From positions 7,019,147 to 7,083,146 of the forward strand of contig JABAKD010000023.1 of NCBI GenBank assembly GCA_012845835.1: DNA of 64,000 nucleotides, read 5' to 3'. The position numbers were made by a program, and so were the translations under genes. The stretch's first letter is position 1. Each line of letters starts with the position of its first letter. Positions 29,570-40,270 of the stretch are shown here, piece by piece. This DNA is from Undaria pinnatifida. Its lineage: Eukaryota; Sar; Phaeophyceae; Laminariales; Alariaceae. The notes beneath the pieces were generated by a model, which saw only the letters and a list, made by a program, of their open reading frames with translations, was not told where the DNA came from and searched no databases.

Positions 29570-29612
29570 TTTCTCGTTAACATCAAGGCCACGGCGTTTG
29601 GGTAGGTGTTAA

Positions 29613-29862
29613 CACGCGCGCTACGATGAAAGGTTCACCACTTTTTGGGGGTTCCTTCATTTGGGAGCTTTGGACCCTCTCCCAAAAAGCTGATTTGGAG
29701 GATAATCAAATCTGGTACCGGATGACAAACCCCACGGCCTCGATGTATACAAAAAAGAATCATGCAAAAAAAATGTCCGATTTCCGACGATTGTTTGGGT
29801 TAAGATGCCCCGTCATTCAGAAACCATTTCACACGAAACGTGCTACCTCTTCACCACCGTAT
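29613..29862 (+). mobile_element. Family A MITE A24, right TIR lost
   Basis: CACGCGCGCTACGATGAAAG start and good interior to ACACGAAACGTGCTACCTCT, then unrelated sequence. Confidence 0.8.
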
Positions 29863-29979
29863 GTTGACATGTCGCACGAGTGGCGCTATAGCCCACGCGG
29901 ACAAAGAAAGCGTTAGGCGATTTGCTCGGCGCGGCGCAACTAACGATATCCAGTGGGGGATTGATGTCGAAACATGAAA

Positions 29980-30238
29980 GGGTGATTCTACGATAGCCCC
30001 CCCCCAAAAAACCAGCGATTTTCTTTTTAACGAACGTTTCGTGGATGCTCGACACAAAACAATGATACTATTGAGGAAATGGTATCCATGTACTTTATTG
30101 TGTGCTAACAAAGGCCTAACGATCGACGACGTCAGGGTGTTGAGGGACACCGTGGCTCAGGAAATAAGGCCGGGAGCTGATTTTGAAACCGGCGATTTCG
30201 TGCAAAGCAAGGTTGGCGGGGCTACTGTAGAACGACTC
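29980..30238 (+). mobile_element. Family B MITE B6, complete
   Basis: 259 bp, GGGTGATTCTACGATAGCCC to GGCTACTGTAGAACGACTC, exact GAAA duplication (29976-29979, 30239-30242). Confidence 0.95.
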
Positions 30239-30370
30239 GAAAGCCGCACGAAAGCGGTCAGCCCCCCGAGAAACGGGGGGGGGGGGGCAACCGCGCGAGT
30301 AACGCCGACCAACAGCAAAAAAAGGCCGTAAAAAAAACCACCCCCTTACGCAGCTTTGGGCTCAACCATC
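30239..30370. other. G-run spacer with family C scrap
   Basis: Contains a G run near 30277 and CAACCGCGCGAGTAACG, a half of the family C palindrome. Confidence 0.4.
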
Positions 30371-30625
30371 GACGCATGCCACGATATAGAGGTATTAATA
30401 GCACTTTTTGGCTATTTTTTTTTCCGAATGACGAGGCTCCTCAACCCAAAACCGTCGGAAAACACGCCCCCCTTAGTTTTTGCACGGTTCTCGTGATGTG
30501 TACCTAGGCCATGGAACATTTCTTCCGGGAGTCAGTTTTATTTTTCTCCATTTCAATTTTATTTGGTGCAACCAATTCAGGAACCTCAGAAAACAATGTG
30601 GTGCAACCTCTATCGTAGCACGCGT
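30371..30625 (-). mobile_element. Family A MITE A25, complete
   Basis: 255 bp, GACGCATGCCACGATATAGA to CCTCTATCGTAGCACGCGTC, exact CATC duplication (30367-30370, 30626-30629). Carries a TTAATA microinsertion at about 30391. Confidence 0.95.
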
Positions 30626-30797
30626 CCATCGAACACACCGTATTATGTCCATAGCCGAACACACCTCTCACGCACATACAGACCGCCGGCTATTAGACTA
30701 TTGTGGGCGCCTTTCTAGGCGCCAGTAGACGACGGCGCACCTCCCTAACAGTACGAATATCGGCCAATGGGCGCGGTTCTAAGCACTATCCAGCTGT

Positions 30798-31051
30798 GAC
30801 TGATTCTTACTACGATAGCCCCCCACAGAACCAGCGTTTTTCTTTTAACGAACGTTTTATGGCTGCTCGATAAAAGGGAGGACGCTCCGAAACATAATTA
30901 TTCGTATTTTTTCCTTGTGTTGCAAAGGATTATCGAACGATGACGTCGGGGTGGCAAGGGGCACCGTGCTTCAAGAGATACGGCCGGGAGCTGGTTTGAA
31001 AACCGGCGATTTCGTTAAAGAATTTTTGAGAGGGCTACCATAAAACGACTC
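30798..31051 (+). mobile_element. Family B MITE B7, complete
   Basis: 254 bp, GACTGATTCTTACTACGATA to GGCTACCATAAAACGACTC, exact CTGT duplication (30794-30797, 31052-31055). Confidence 0.95.
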
Positions 31052-31055
31052 CTGT

Positions 31056-32063
31056 TTGGCCAAAGGACTGTGCGATGAGTGAAGCTTGTCCGAACTTAAC
31101 GTAACGATACGAGGTAGTGATGGAGTATACTCCTGGTAACTAATTCCTATCTTGTACACCAAAATAAAACATTAGTACGATACGCATCAGTGAAGCTATG
31201 TCGAAGGTGTCCGTACGGCTATATTGAATGAAAGTAACGAATCAGAGCTCTCTGCGCATTGATCCGCTCGGCATGTCGGAAACGTTCTTCACGACTGGTG
31301 AAGCTATCGAAAAATCGGCACGACGGGCGGTTCTGAGTCGAAAAGAAGTTAAAAGATATTGCGTCAAGGTTGCTGTCGCAAGGGGTTAAGTTCATCGAGG
31401 GCAACAATATATGGCTTGAGCCTAAACCTGCCGTGCAACCTATAAAATATATGTACGCGTCTACGTTGACGCACTTACCGGTTATAGACCCTACCACTAG
31501 ACTTACCGCCGTCTGTCTTGGCGAATTTCCGACGGGCGACATACAGACAGCAGAATGTTCCCACAGCAGGGTCGGCACGTTTTGACAAGCTAAACGGTTC
31601 TGGCATGTCGAGCGTGAGGAACGATAGGTTCATCTTACGCCTTCACGAGTATAATTGGTTTCGGACCGGGCGTACTTCAAAGAAATGTAAGAAATTGGTA
31701 GAGGATTGCGTGTCTGACTGACTTTGAGGTTGTGTGTCGTGTGAGATATTGAGGTCGTAATGATAGTGAGCTTGTCCGAGGCTTCCTGGGGGCCTCTACC
31801 GTTGGGTTATTCAGCAATATTTTAAAACAAGTCACCTGCTGACACACCATATACTTCGCCGCTGGAGCGAAACCATTCGGCTAGGACAAACAGCCGCACC
31901 ATGCAGGCGTTAAACCTAGAAGATAACCACGTTGTCCAAACTGAGATATACGATGTACAAAGTGTTTTGGTCCGTTTTGTAATATGCGTTCTACTTAGTG
32001 TTTTGCTCTCCGTTTTGTGCTGTCCAGGTTTGGCGACAGCTCCGGTTTTCTGGAGAAGACAAG
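31056..32063. other. Upstream region of the ankyrin gene
   Basis: No repeat family is recognised. A possible acceptor (TTTTGTGCTGTCCAG, ending 32026) suggests that a 5' untranslated exon joins at 32027. A 62-codon frame at 31901 runs out of frame with the ankyrin ORF and is not called. Confidence 0.4.
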
Positions 32064-34016
32064 ATGCCGCGCATCGAGCAAGCGACTGAAGGCAAGGCCG
32101 CCGCACTACCTCTCGCAAGGATAATCAGTCATCGGAGGCTCGTTTCCACCATATTTCCGTGGCCAATGGGTGAGGAGATGACACGTTCTGCTGTTGCTGT
32201 TCCGGACCACGAGATGATTCACTGCGCCGCGTCGCAAGGCATGCGGTTGTTGGTCCGAGCTTTGCTTGAGGGAAACATATTTACGTGCGATGTGCGAGAT
32301 CGGTTCGGCCGCACTCCGCTCCATTGGGCCTCGGAGCAAGGTCACTGTAAAATAGCCCTTGAGCTGCTTAAAGCAGGGGCTTGGGTTGATCCTTGCAGTC
32401 AACGTAAATTCACCCCGATCATGCTAGCAGCGTATCATGGGCATGCCGAAGTTGTTGGACTGCTGCTTAAGTTTCGCGCCGGCGAATCCGACCGAACGCC
32501 CTTGAACCGCCTTCCCATCGGGGTCGACAACTGGAGGAGAACCGCCCTCCACTGCGCGGCCGCTGGTGGCCACGTGCAATTAGTTGAAGTTCTGCTCGAC
32601 AGTGGGTTCGACAGGGGGCAAAAGGATGGGGCCGGCTTGACTCCGGCCGAGGTATCCGCCAGAAAAACGCATTCCACATCCACGGCCACTACTCGCCTAC
32701 TATTGCCCACGAGCGACGGGGGCGGTAAACTCGTCTACGACTACGTGAACATGGCGGTGCAAGATGTGGCTATGGTGACCGGGCTTGTCAAAGGCGGTGC
32801 AAACCTTGAATGGCGGGATGGCACCGGGGACACGCCGTTGCACCGGGCTGCTCTATTTGGTCACGTGGTGACCTCGAGAATATTGCTGCAGGGGGGCGCC
32901 AATCCGAATATTTGCGATAACTACGGGGAATCTCCGCTTCACGTCGCCGCCTCCCAAGGATGCGGCGAGATCGTGGCTGCTCTCCTTGAGAGCGGCAGTC
33001 ATATAGAGCAGCTAACCGTTGACGGCCAATCTCCGCTCCACAGGGCAGTGGTGAAAAACAACCTTCACGTCGTTGAGCTCCTGCTGACGGCAGGGGCCTC
33101 CACTGAGCACCTTGATGAAAACCACGGACAAACTCCTTTGTCATGGGCTTGCCGAGGCTGCCTCGCTCCCATAGTCCGTGTGTTGGCGAAAGCTGGGGCT
33201 GACACAGAGTCCAGGTGCTCGGTCGGGCTAACCCCTCTACACTGGGCCTGTCGCTTCAACGATGCCGAAAGCGTGGAGGCCTTGCTCAACGCCGGGGCAG
33301 ATCCTAGCGCGGTTGACCAAGCGGCCGCGTATGCGATAGCAACGTTGTCGTCACCGAGTAGCAGGAATGCTCCTGAACCCTCAGCTGTAGATGTTATCGG
33401 TCTAGGCTACCCGCTTGATCGTGTCGAAGACTGGAGGCACCCCTTTACGGGCGGATCGTTGCCTCTGGCCGCTAGGCGGTTAGACCTAGCCACGGTGAGG
33501 CGAATCGAGTCGGCTCTGAAGAACGCCAAGAGGGAGAAATCCTGGCGTCGCCGCGGTTGGCTGGTCGTTTTCGCCAAAAGGCGAATCGCAGAGGCAGAGA
33601 ATATGGAGGTTTTAGGTGAACAACAGGCGGTACGTTGTGGGGTCTGCAGCTGCCCTAATATTTCGTCGTCGTCTACCCCTCCCACTCTGCATGCGTTTGA
33701 CCTCGTCAAACACCCTCCATGTTCTTTCCCACCTGAAGCTGCTGCTGATCGTGTTGCCGCCAATAAAAACAACGTCAAATTCGACTCGCGACACTCACGT
33801 CGAGAGTTGAGTTGCGGGTCCAGCATTCTGACGAGGAGGCCGGCCGCTGAGGCGATGGCATTTGCGAGAGCGGCTGGCAGTTGGGAAAATACTCTAAGCG
33901 GTAACGTTGGGACGCAGGATGATGTCGAGGCTTTGTTTCCAGAACTTGTCGATGCTCTCCTCGAGCTAGCAGCGATTGAAGTGGGCATATTTCACAGGGT
34001 GGTGATGTTTATCTGA
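32064..34016 (+). CDS. Ankyrin-repeat protein, 650 residues
   Basis: Single open frame from ATG 32064 (AAGATGCCG) to a stop at 34014-34016. The frame is open 66 bp further up, but that part spans a probable splice acceptor, so the first ATG after it is chosen. About ten ankyrin repeats fill residues ~45-430. The clearest are GRTPLHWASEQGHCKIALEL, RRTALHCAAAGGHVQLVEVL, GDTPLHRAALFGHVVTSRIL, GESPLHVAASQGCGEIVAAL, GQSPLHRAVVKNNLHVVELL and GLTPLHWACRFNDAESVEAL. Repeats around residues 200-240 are degenerate. After the repeats comes a basic stretch with SWRRRGWLVVFAKRR (~490-505), then a Ser/Pro-rich Cys-containing linker and a short hydrophobic C-terminus (FHRVVMFI). No signal peptide or membrane span. 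Ankyrin stacks bind proteins; the partner is unknown. One intron in the linker (about 33630-33650) cannot be excluded. Confidence 0.85.
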   Translation: MPRIEQATEGKAAALPLARIISHRRLVSTIFPWPMGEEMTRSAVAVPDHEMIHCAASQGMRLLVRALLEGNIFTCDVRDRFGRTPLHWASEQGHCKIALELLKAGAWVDPCSQRKFTPIMLAAYHGHAEVVGLLLKFRAGESDRTPLNRLPIGVDNWRRTALHCAAAGGHVQLVEVLLDSGFDRGQKDGAGLTPAEVSARKTHSTSTATTRLLLPTSDGGGKLVYDYVNMAVQDVAMVTGLVKGGANLEWRDGTGDTPLHRAALFGHVVTSRILLQGGANPNICDNYGESPLHVAASQGCGEIVAALLESGSHIEQLTVDGQSPLHRAVVKNNLHVVELLLTAGASTEHLDENHGQTPLSWACRGCLAPIVRVLAKAGADTESRCSVGLTPLHWACRFNDAESVEALLNAGADPSAVDQAAAYAIATLSSPSSRNAPEPSAVDVIGLGYPLDRVEDWRHPFTGGSLPLAARRLDLATVRRIESALKNAKREKSWRRRGWLVVFAKRRIAEAENMEVLGEQQAVRCGVCSCPNISSSSTPPTLHAFDLVKHPPCSFPPEAAADRVAANKNNVKFDSRHSRRELSCGSSILTRRPAAEAMAFARAAGSWENTLSGNVGTQDDVEALFPELVDALLELAAIEVGIFHRVVMFI

Positions 34017-36232
34017 CCAAGGCGCACGTGGACTTGCGGCCTGAGAAGAGTTTGGCTGTTGAAAAACTGTACATCAGGAGGGAGATATATGTTATGGTGA
34101 TATGTATTGATGAGTGGAAGAATATTGCAGCGTCTGCAAGAAGAAAAAGACCGTGTGGTGCGTGAAGTGGGGGTCGCTCAAGCGACGGAGAGTTGCGAAC
34201 AAACATTGCAGAATAGCATACCCCGAGTTCACATAACCCAGACGACAGCTCCGATGTAGCTTCGACAAAATAAACAATTTTAATTAATATAACGTATGTA
34301 TTTATAGAGTTCTGCTGGTGTATTTTAAGCAAGTGTTCCTGTAGAGTAAGGAAGAGTTTTCTTTGATGACATTTGGAGTGTCTTCCTTGTGAAAATTTGG
34401 CGAATGTTCTACGCCATGTAGTAGGCTGGTTCATGGCAACCAAAACGATGCATGCAGTGACATGCAGAACAGAAGACACGACCAAAAAGGAGCTTTGAAG
34501 AATGTCCAGGTTGATACCGTTGGTAAGATCAACGGGCAAAGGGCAAATGTCGGATGTCATGAAGGGCGCTGTGAATTGATGCCAATGAGGACGCAGCATG
34601 CGTTTCTTAGGAGTGCATCGAGTGTAGCGTGTGTAATGGCGTCGATGTTTGGTCGATATTGAGACGACAAAAAAATGAAATGCAAGAAATGGATAAAGAC
34701 GACCAGGTTGCTAAACGTTAACCGCGTCGGGCGACTAATCGAGTCTCGTATTATTTGTTGTGGCATGCTTCGAGATGAGTATGCTTTTGCGTGCGATATG
34801 CGTCAATGCCGGCCACGTGGTGTCTGCACCTCAACGCGTTGCGCACTGCGTGCGGTCGACGCGTTTGCTCGGGTCCGCTGGAGACTCAAACGTCATCTCA
34901 CTTCGTCAACACACGCAACAAAATTGGTGCAGCATACGGCATGAATTTTACAAATGAAGGCGATAGTCCCATCACATCTCTACGGGCCATCCGTTGATTT
35001 ACTTCCTGACGGTGAAGACCCGTTCCTTACGTCTGAGGTGCTGCAAGTATCAATATCACAGGAGCTCCTTAAAATGCCACGTTCGAGAAATGTCATCGTA
35101 GAGGCAGGCAGAGATACAGGACATCTTGCCGTTACGGGGTTGAATTGCCATGCTCTTGAAAGTGAGCTCAGAGTATGCTCTCGTGCTTCATCAAACTCAG
35201 GAGCAATAATACGCGTTACCGACATCAGCTTCTTGGCCGCCAGGCGTTTGACTAGACGTGCCAGGGGTCAGCAGTTTCGATTCAGCAGACGCCGGCGGCA
35301 AGATCCTCAGCATAAAGGGGACCAAAGCCCGGAAGTTTTTTCAACATTGATTGCCGAATCGGTACGCAACGATTAACTGTCTGCAAGTACCCCTTCTTCC
35401 CGTAAGGCATGCTCCGACGCTCAAGAAGGAAATATGTATGCCAAGCAGACCCTTAGTGGCAGTTTTTGGTGCATTTTCCCGAGTGCCAGAGCACCAGGAC
35501 ACCCATAAAACAACGTGTACACCAACCGAAAAAGAACGGGGGGGGGGGCGTTGAATGTGCCCGCGCTGAGTGTTCGGATAACTCGTCGGGGAGACCTTGC
35601 TATTCAAAACAACTCCACAACCTCCTCTCTGCAGTAGGCTCGAAAGGCAAAACAAAGCCGCTAGAATAGGGCACTTGTTAGGCGAATGATACTTAAACCA
35701 AAGCCTGAATTTAAGGGAGTATACTTCGCGAGAAATCACGAGGCGACGCTATTCGTAGGAGATACCCTGCCGTGATTCCGTAGCAACCATGCTGGATCTT
35801 TCTACTGGTTGCCATTTCCATTTTTTTGTCAGCGTTCTGGAATTGCACTTGCAGAGATTACGGGAGGGAGATATAAAACTTGTTGACTGAATATATTGCG
35901 GCCGCTTGGGTATCATTTTCCGCCGGGTTATGTGCTTTATCGCAGCGGTATCGAACGAGTTTGCAAAGCATTGCGACAAGCTGCGCAAGGAAGCGTGGTG
36001 TAAGTGATGGCGCATTGTGGCGCCAAAGCCTACCTATCGTACTACTTCCAGACTTGAACGTCTAGAGCACACAGCGGTGTCCGATATCGACTAGTCCCTG
36101 GATTGTACGGAACATATAGTGGACGTCTTGTGTGCGTGCAATATAGTTCTTTCGTTTTTGCTCAGTCTCTATCGCGCGTCTCAGAGAGTCTACGTCACAC
36201 AATCATCGGCGTGTAAGGGTGTATTATCCCAT
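34017..36232. other. No gene recognised
   Basis: 2.2 kb without recognised repeats. At 34954-35376 both strands are open (plus 140 codons; minus 34980-35225 reading REHTLSSLSRAWQFNPVTAR). The minus reading looks more protein-like, but I know no family for it. Confidence 0.4.
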
Positions 36233-36794
36233 GACGCGCGTGCTATTAATACGATAGAGGCGCAACACTTTTTTCCCGGAGATTCATTTTAGGAGCTCAG
36301 GACATGCCCTTCTTAACCCAAAAACAGATCTTTGAGGCATGCTACGATAGGGGTAGCACTTTTTATCAGAAATGGTTTCTGAATGACGGGGCGTCTTAAC
36401 GCAAAATCGCCGGAAGTAGGCCGTTATATTTGTATTTCATGGCACTCGGTGTGTACCTAGGCCATTGTATGCTTTATCCGGGGTAGCGGTGTTATCTTTC
36501 TCCAAACAAATCTGTTTTTGGGAGAGGTTTTAAATACCCCATTTTTTTCGAGAAAAACCTCAGGAACAAAAACGATTCACCTCTATCGTACAACGCCTCT
36601 TTGGAGAAAAAGCAAAACTGCTACTATAGTCTAGACCGGATAAAAAAACCCATATGGCCGACGTACACAACGAGAATCATAATGCAAAATGCAAAACAAA
36701 TGAGCAATTTTCTGACGATTTTGGGTTAAGGATCCGTGTCATTCAGGAACCACTTCCGGCGAAAAGTGTTAGCATGCCTTCATCGTAGCGCGCG
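36233..36794 (+). mobile_element. Family A MITE A27, split by A28
   Basis: Left part starts GACGCGCGTGCTATTAATAC and runs to AAAACAGATCTTT; right part resumes TTTGGAGAAAAAGCAAAACT and ends CATCGTAGCGCGCG. Carries a TTAATA microinsertion in its left TIR and a CTATAGTCTAGA insertion at about 36628. Confidence 0.9.
36334..36599 (-). mobile_element. Family A MITE A28, nested in A27
   Basis: 266 bp, GAGGCATGCTACGATAGGGG to CTCTATCGTACAACGCCTC. The junctions read CTTT|GAGG and CCTC|TTTG; one base of overlap leaves the 4-bp duplication as CTTT or TTTG. Confidence 0.9.
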
Positions 36795-37679
36795 GCCCTC
36801 TCGAGACGGGCCGAGTAGGTCAGCCACAAACCAGGAGCCTCAGAAAAGAAATCGTGCACCCCCCCCCACTGTCCCGGCGTGTGCACATAACCTACCACCG
36901 TCGCATATATACATATACATATATATCGTTGCCATTTTTTTTTGCTTCTTCTAGTAAATCTCGTCAGAGCTTCGTCAGGGTAGGGGGGGAAAGTAACCCT
37001 ATTGTTCTACAATAGGTGTTTGGTGTGCGCCCAAGTTAAGACCACCCGCGGTTAAAGACCATAGTAGAGATATAAGACCAAGCGAGTCGGCTTCAAACGA
37101 CCGAAGAAGAAACTCCTTTGGAATTAGTATCGGATGGTTTTTGACAAATAAATAGTACAAGATAAGACCAGATAGTAGAGATAATGCCACCTACAGTCAT
37201 TTATGCTACCACGGGGTGGTCGTTTTGAACTGGGGTACATCACTGTACCATATTCGACGCATACGACAATAGTTGTAACAGCTGGGCTGCCAAGAAAAGC
37301 CACAATCGCCCATGGAGTCTTAGTGTTGACCTAATCTGTGCACGGGGCTCTGGCTCCCTCACCAGGAGGGTGGGATAGCGCGCACCACCGCCATGAGGCG
37401 CGCACGAGGGAGAATATCAGACATATATATGATGCATTCTATTCGGCGGACCAAAGTCAAGTGCCCCACCGAGCATCATGCAAATCATATCGAAGCTTGG
37501 GCCCACCAATCATATCACTAGGAATCTATCGAACCTGCTCAGTCACGCGTATCGGAAGCAGTGCGCAAAGAAGTGGTAAACTACAGATCTTACGCCAAGT
37601 AGACTCTGATGTGTGGTTCTGCACGGTATGTCGTGAACAGCTGTGAGTTGGGACATGGGATTTTAGAAGCACTTCCCCG
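36795..37679. other. No gene recognised
   Basis: Contains a (TA)(CA)-rich tract at 36903-36928. The short frame 37338-37646 has no motif. Confidence 0.4.
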
Positions 37680-37939
37680 GGCGCGTGCTACGATGGAGGC
37701 GCACCGCTTTTCTTCTGAGGTTTCATGACTTGCGGAGCAAAACAGACCTGTCTCCCAAAGACTGACTTGGAGAATAATCAAAGCTGCTACATACCGGATG
37801 ATAATTCACATCGCCTAGGTAGGTACACGAGGAGAATCTTGACAAAAGAAATGGCCCATTCCAGACGATTTTAGGCTAAGGAGCCGTCGCTCTTAAACAT
37901 TTTTACACGAAAAGTGTTACCGATATGATAGCACGCGTC
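37680..37939 (+). mobile_element. Family A MITE A29, complete
   Basis: GGCGCGTGCTACGATGGAGG to CGATATGATAGCACGCGTC, full interior. No matching flanks. Confidence 0.85.
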
Positions 37940-38048
37940 ATTGGCGTCGTCGCACGGTAAGGGTATCCCCCCCCTGGCAATTTAGTGCGTATCCTAGGGA
38001 AGCAACCAAAAATATGCATAAAAATTTCGATATATATATATTATAAAA

Positions 38049-38226
38049 ATTAAAATACACTCCAGCTAGCTGTGAGATCGAAGATTTCGTCGAAACTCAT
38101 CTTTGCAAGAGCTGTGTGTGATACTCCGATCGCGCGCATTACGAGTTGTGTGTCCTCATTAAGGATATAGGTCGGCGACTCCCCTTACAGCTACAGTGTA
38201 GCTATCAGGGTCAACAGGATGATTTT
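38049..38226 (+). repeat. Family E repeat, copy 2
   Basis: Partner of 23162-23337, again directly after a (TA)n tract (38030-38042). Sequence beyond the right end differs, so the unit ends near CAGGATGATTTTA. Confidence 0.8.
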
Positions 38227-38904
38227 AGTCAGTCTGTGCGCGGAAACTATAAAACCCGTTTCTGAGGGGGACAAAATCTGACAGCTGTGAAGGGAAAGGG
38301 GGGGCCTGGTTTTGATCAAAAGCGAGCGGGTTTGGAGGGGGGCGGGGGGGGGGGGGGGGGAGGGCTTTAGGTGAGGGGTTTGTTATACGTGTGGTGCTAG
38401 GTCTAGGCGAAGGTGCGGGTGATGGGGAAGAAAGGGGCGTTCGAGGCGGACTCGATCTCGCCGAGGTGACTCCGTAAGTTTACTAGTCTACTACTACTGT
38501 CGTATATCAAAGTAATACCAGTATTTTAGCTTAGTTTCTTGGCGACGTTTAGACCCTAAGGATCAACGAGCACCTCTTTTTTGGTAAAATATTTCCCGCA
38601 TGTGTCGAGGGTCCTTCACCCTATATCGTTGGAACGAGATTGGTGCTTTGGCAACCGCGTGTGAAACTTTTGAATACCCAGACCATGATGCCATGATGAT
38701 GGGACACTTGACGGAGTTGCACTTAAACTAGTTTTTTCAAACTCGTTGGCCCAGGAGCCTCACAAAAAAAAAGAAGGGTCGGTGACCACATATATATGGG
38801 CCATGGCAGGGCGAGGGTACAACTTTTTTACTGCTGAGTTTAAGGTCTCCTGGCCCGACGGACCTTGTACCTCAATAAAAAACGCCTTGAAAAGGCCTTT
38901 TGTT
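38227..38904. other. No gene recognised; G-rich run
   Basis: 38333-38362 is almost pure G. Nothing else is recognised. Confidence 0.4.
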
Positions 38905-39208
38905 GACCCAGGCTACGTTGGGGGGGATCAATTTTCAGGCCTTTATTTGCGGTCTCTCGGTCAACTCGCGCGAGGGAGTGATCCCTGTGTTCGTTAGCGG
39001 TCTTGAAACTTGGTGCTGTTGTACGTTGGTTAGGCGATGGGAACCCCGGCAGGAGTGGAATAATAGTGAACTACGCTACGCCTGAAAAAAAAAACAAGGC
39101 GTCATTTTTTTTTTTTTGGCCGTTTAAGAGGTGTGCATTGTCGCTCGTGCGAGTGATGAAATCCCGGTTGAGTGGAAAATGGGGATGCTCCCCTCACCGT
39201 ACCCTTGG
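38905..39208. mobile_element. Family C MITE C5
   Basis: Left end GACCCAGGCTACGTTGGGGG, right end CTCACCGTACCCTTGG, flanked by TGTT (38901-38904 and 39209-39212). Palindromic zones CAACTCGCGCGAGGGAGTG and GTCGCTCGTGCGAGTGATG lie inside the two ends. Confidence 0.75.
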
Positions 39209-39668
39209 TGTTGGTTTGGCGTCGTCGCAGCAACCCATTCCATGCAATGCTGCTCATCCCATAATTAAAGCAGCGTTGAAGCTTAAAGACGCAAAGGAAC
39301 AACAGGGGGGTTCACTCGCGCGCGCGAGTGAACCCGAGCCAAGAATGTGAACCCGTTTACGGGTAGCCACCAGGTCAGGGTTGCGGGTATCCTTCACTGC
39401 CGGGTGTGGTCCTCTACTTAGCGCCCGAACGGCCCCATATCTCAACCACGGATCGAGAGATGGTAGGATTGTTTTGGAAGGAGTTTTGAAAGGCTTGCAG
39501 ACCGAATCGCGAAATCTCAAAATCATACTTCGAAGTAATAAATATATCCTAAGGCGCTATTCTTCTTGCAAGTTTGTAGGGTTGATGCTTGGTTGGCGGG
39601 GGTCCCCTGCTAAAAAAGAATGTCTGTTAATATAGGTCGTGTATGTGTCTATCCCCTTGACTGTGGCC
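39209..39668. other. Spacer with family C-type palindrome
   Basis: 39307-39332 reads GGTTCACTCGCGCGCGCGAG and continues TGAACCC, the longest perfect palindrome of this type in the window. No gene. Confidence 0.5.
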
Positions 39669-40270
39669 GACGAATATTAATTAGATAGAGGTGCATATAG
39701 CAACCGGTCGCCCCGGTGGCGTATCAGGTTATCCTCGAGCCTGGTATAGGTCAGTTTCGTGAGTTCGAGCCCCGCCGAGTGCATATCGTATAAATTCGTT
39801 GGGACTTTTTCTTGTGGACAAATTGACTTGCGGAAAGCGCGTGAGCGTGAGTTAGCAACACTCGATGAACAATCGACGAGCAGTGGGATTGCTGAACCCT
39901 ATGCGCAATAAAAGTTGAAGGCAAGAACCGGGGGGGAGAAGGGGCGACACCTGTGACCACGGCTTGTCCAGAAGCTGGAAAGTGAAAGTGTGCAAAAAAA
40001 GGAAGGAAAAAAAAAAAAAAAACATGCCATTTTTTCTGGAGCTTCTTAAGGGCGGAGCTATATCCATGCCCCACCCGCCCCCCAAAACGATTTTGATAAA
40101 ATGAAAAGTGTGGCAATCCGATCATCGAGCCCCTGGCCCAGGTACGCACAGCAATCATTGTGGAAAACGATACAATATTGGCTCCCTAACGTTTTTGGGG
40201 GATACAAGGAGCCACGTCTCTCCAAAAACTATTTTGGCCAAAAAACAGTACCTATCTCGTAGTATGCGTC
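39669..40270 (+). mobile_element. Family A MITE A30, split by SINE copy 3
   Basis: Left end is a scrap (TTAGATAGAGGTGCA, with a TATTAAT insertion); the rest resumes after the SINE A-tail with TTTTTTCTGGAGCTTCTTAA and runs to CTATCTCGTAGTATGCGTC. Confidence 0.8.
39704..40022 (+). mobile_element. tRNA-derived SINE, copy 3, nested in A30
   Basis: The only plus-strand copy. A box TGGCGTATCAGG at 39717-39728 and B box GTTCGAGCC at 39763-39771 are spaced as in a tRNA gene. The 3' end is an A-rich tail (39993-40022). The head begins CCGGTCGCCCCGG. Confidence 0.95.

Noticed and set aside
32435..33988. Minus-strand frames over the ankyrin gene
   Set aside because: GC-rich antisense shadows without motifs.
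34954..35376. 140-codon plus frame and overlapping minus frame
   Set aside because: Both strands are open and neither has a known motif, splice context or start that decides between them.
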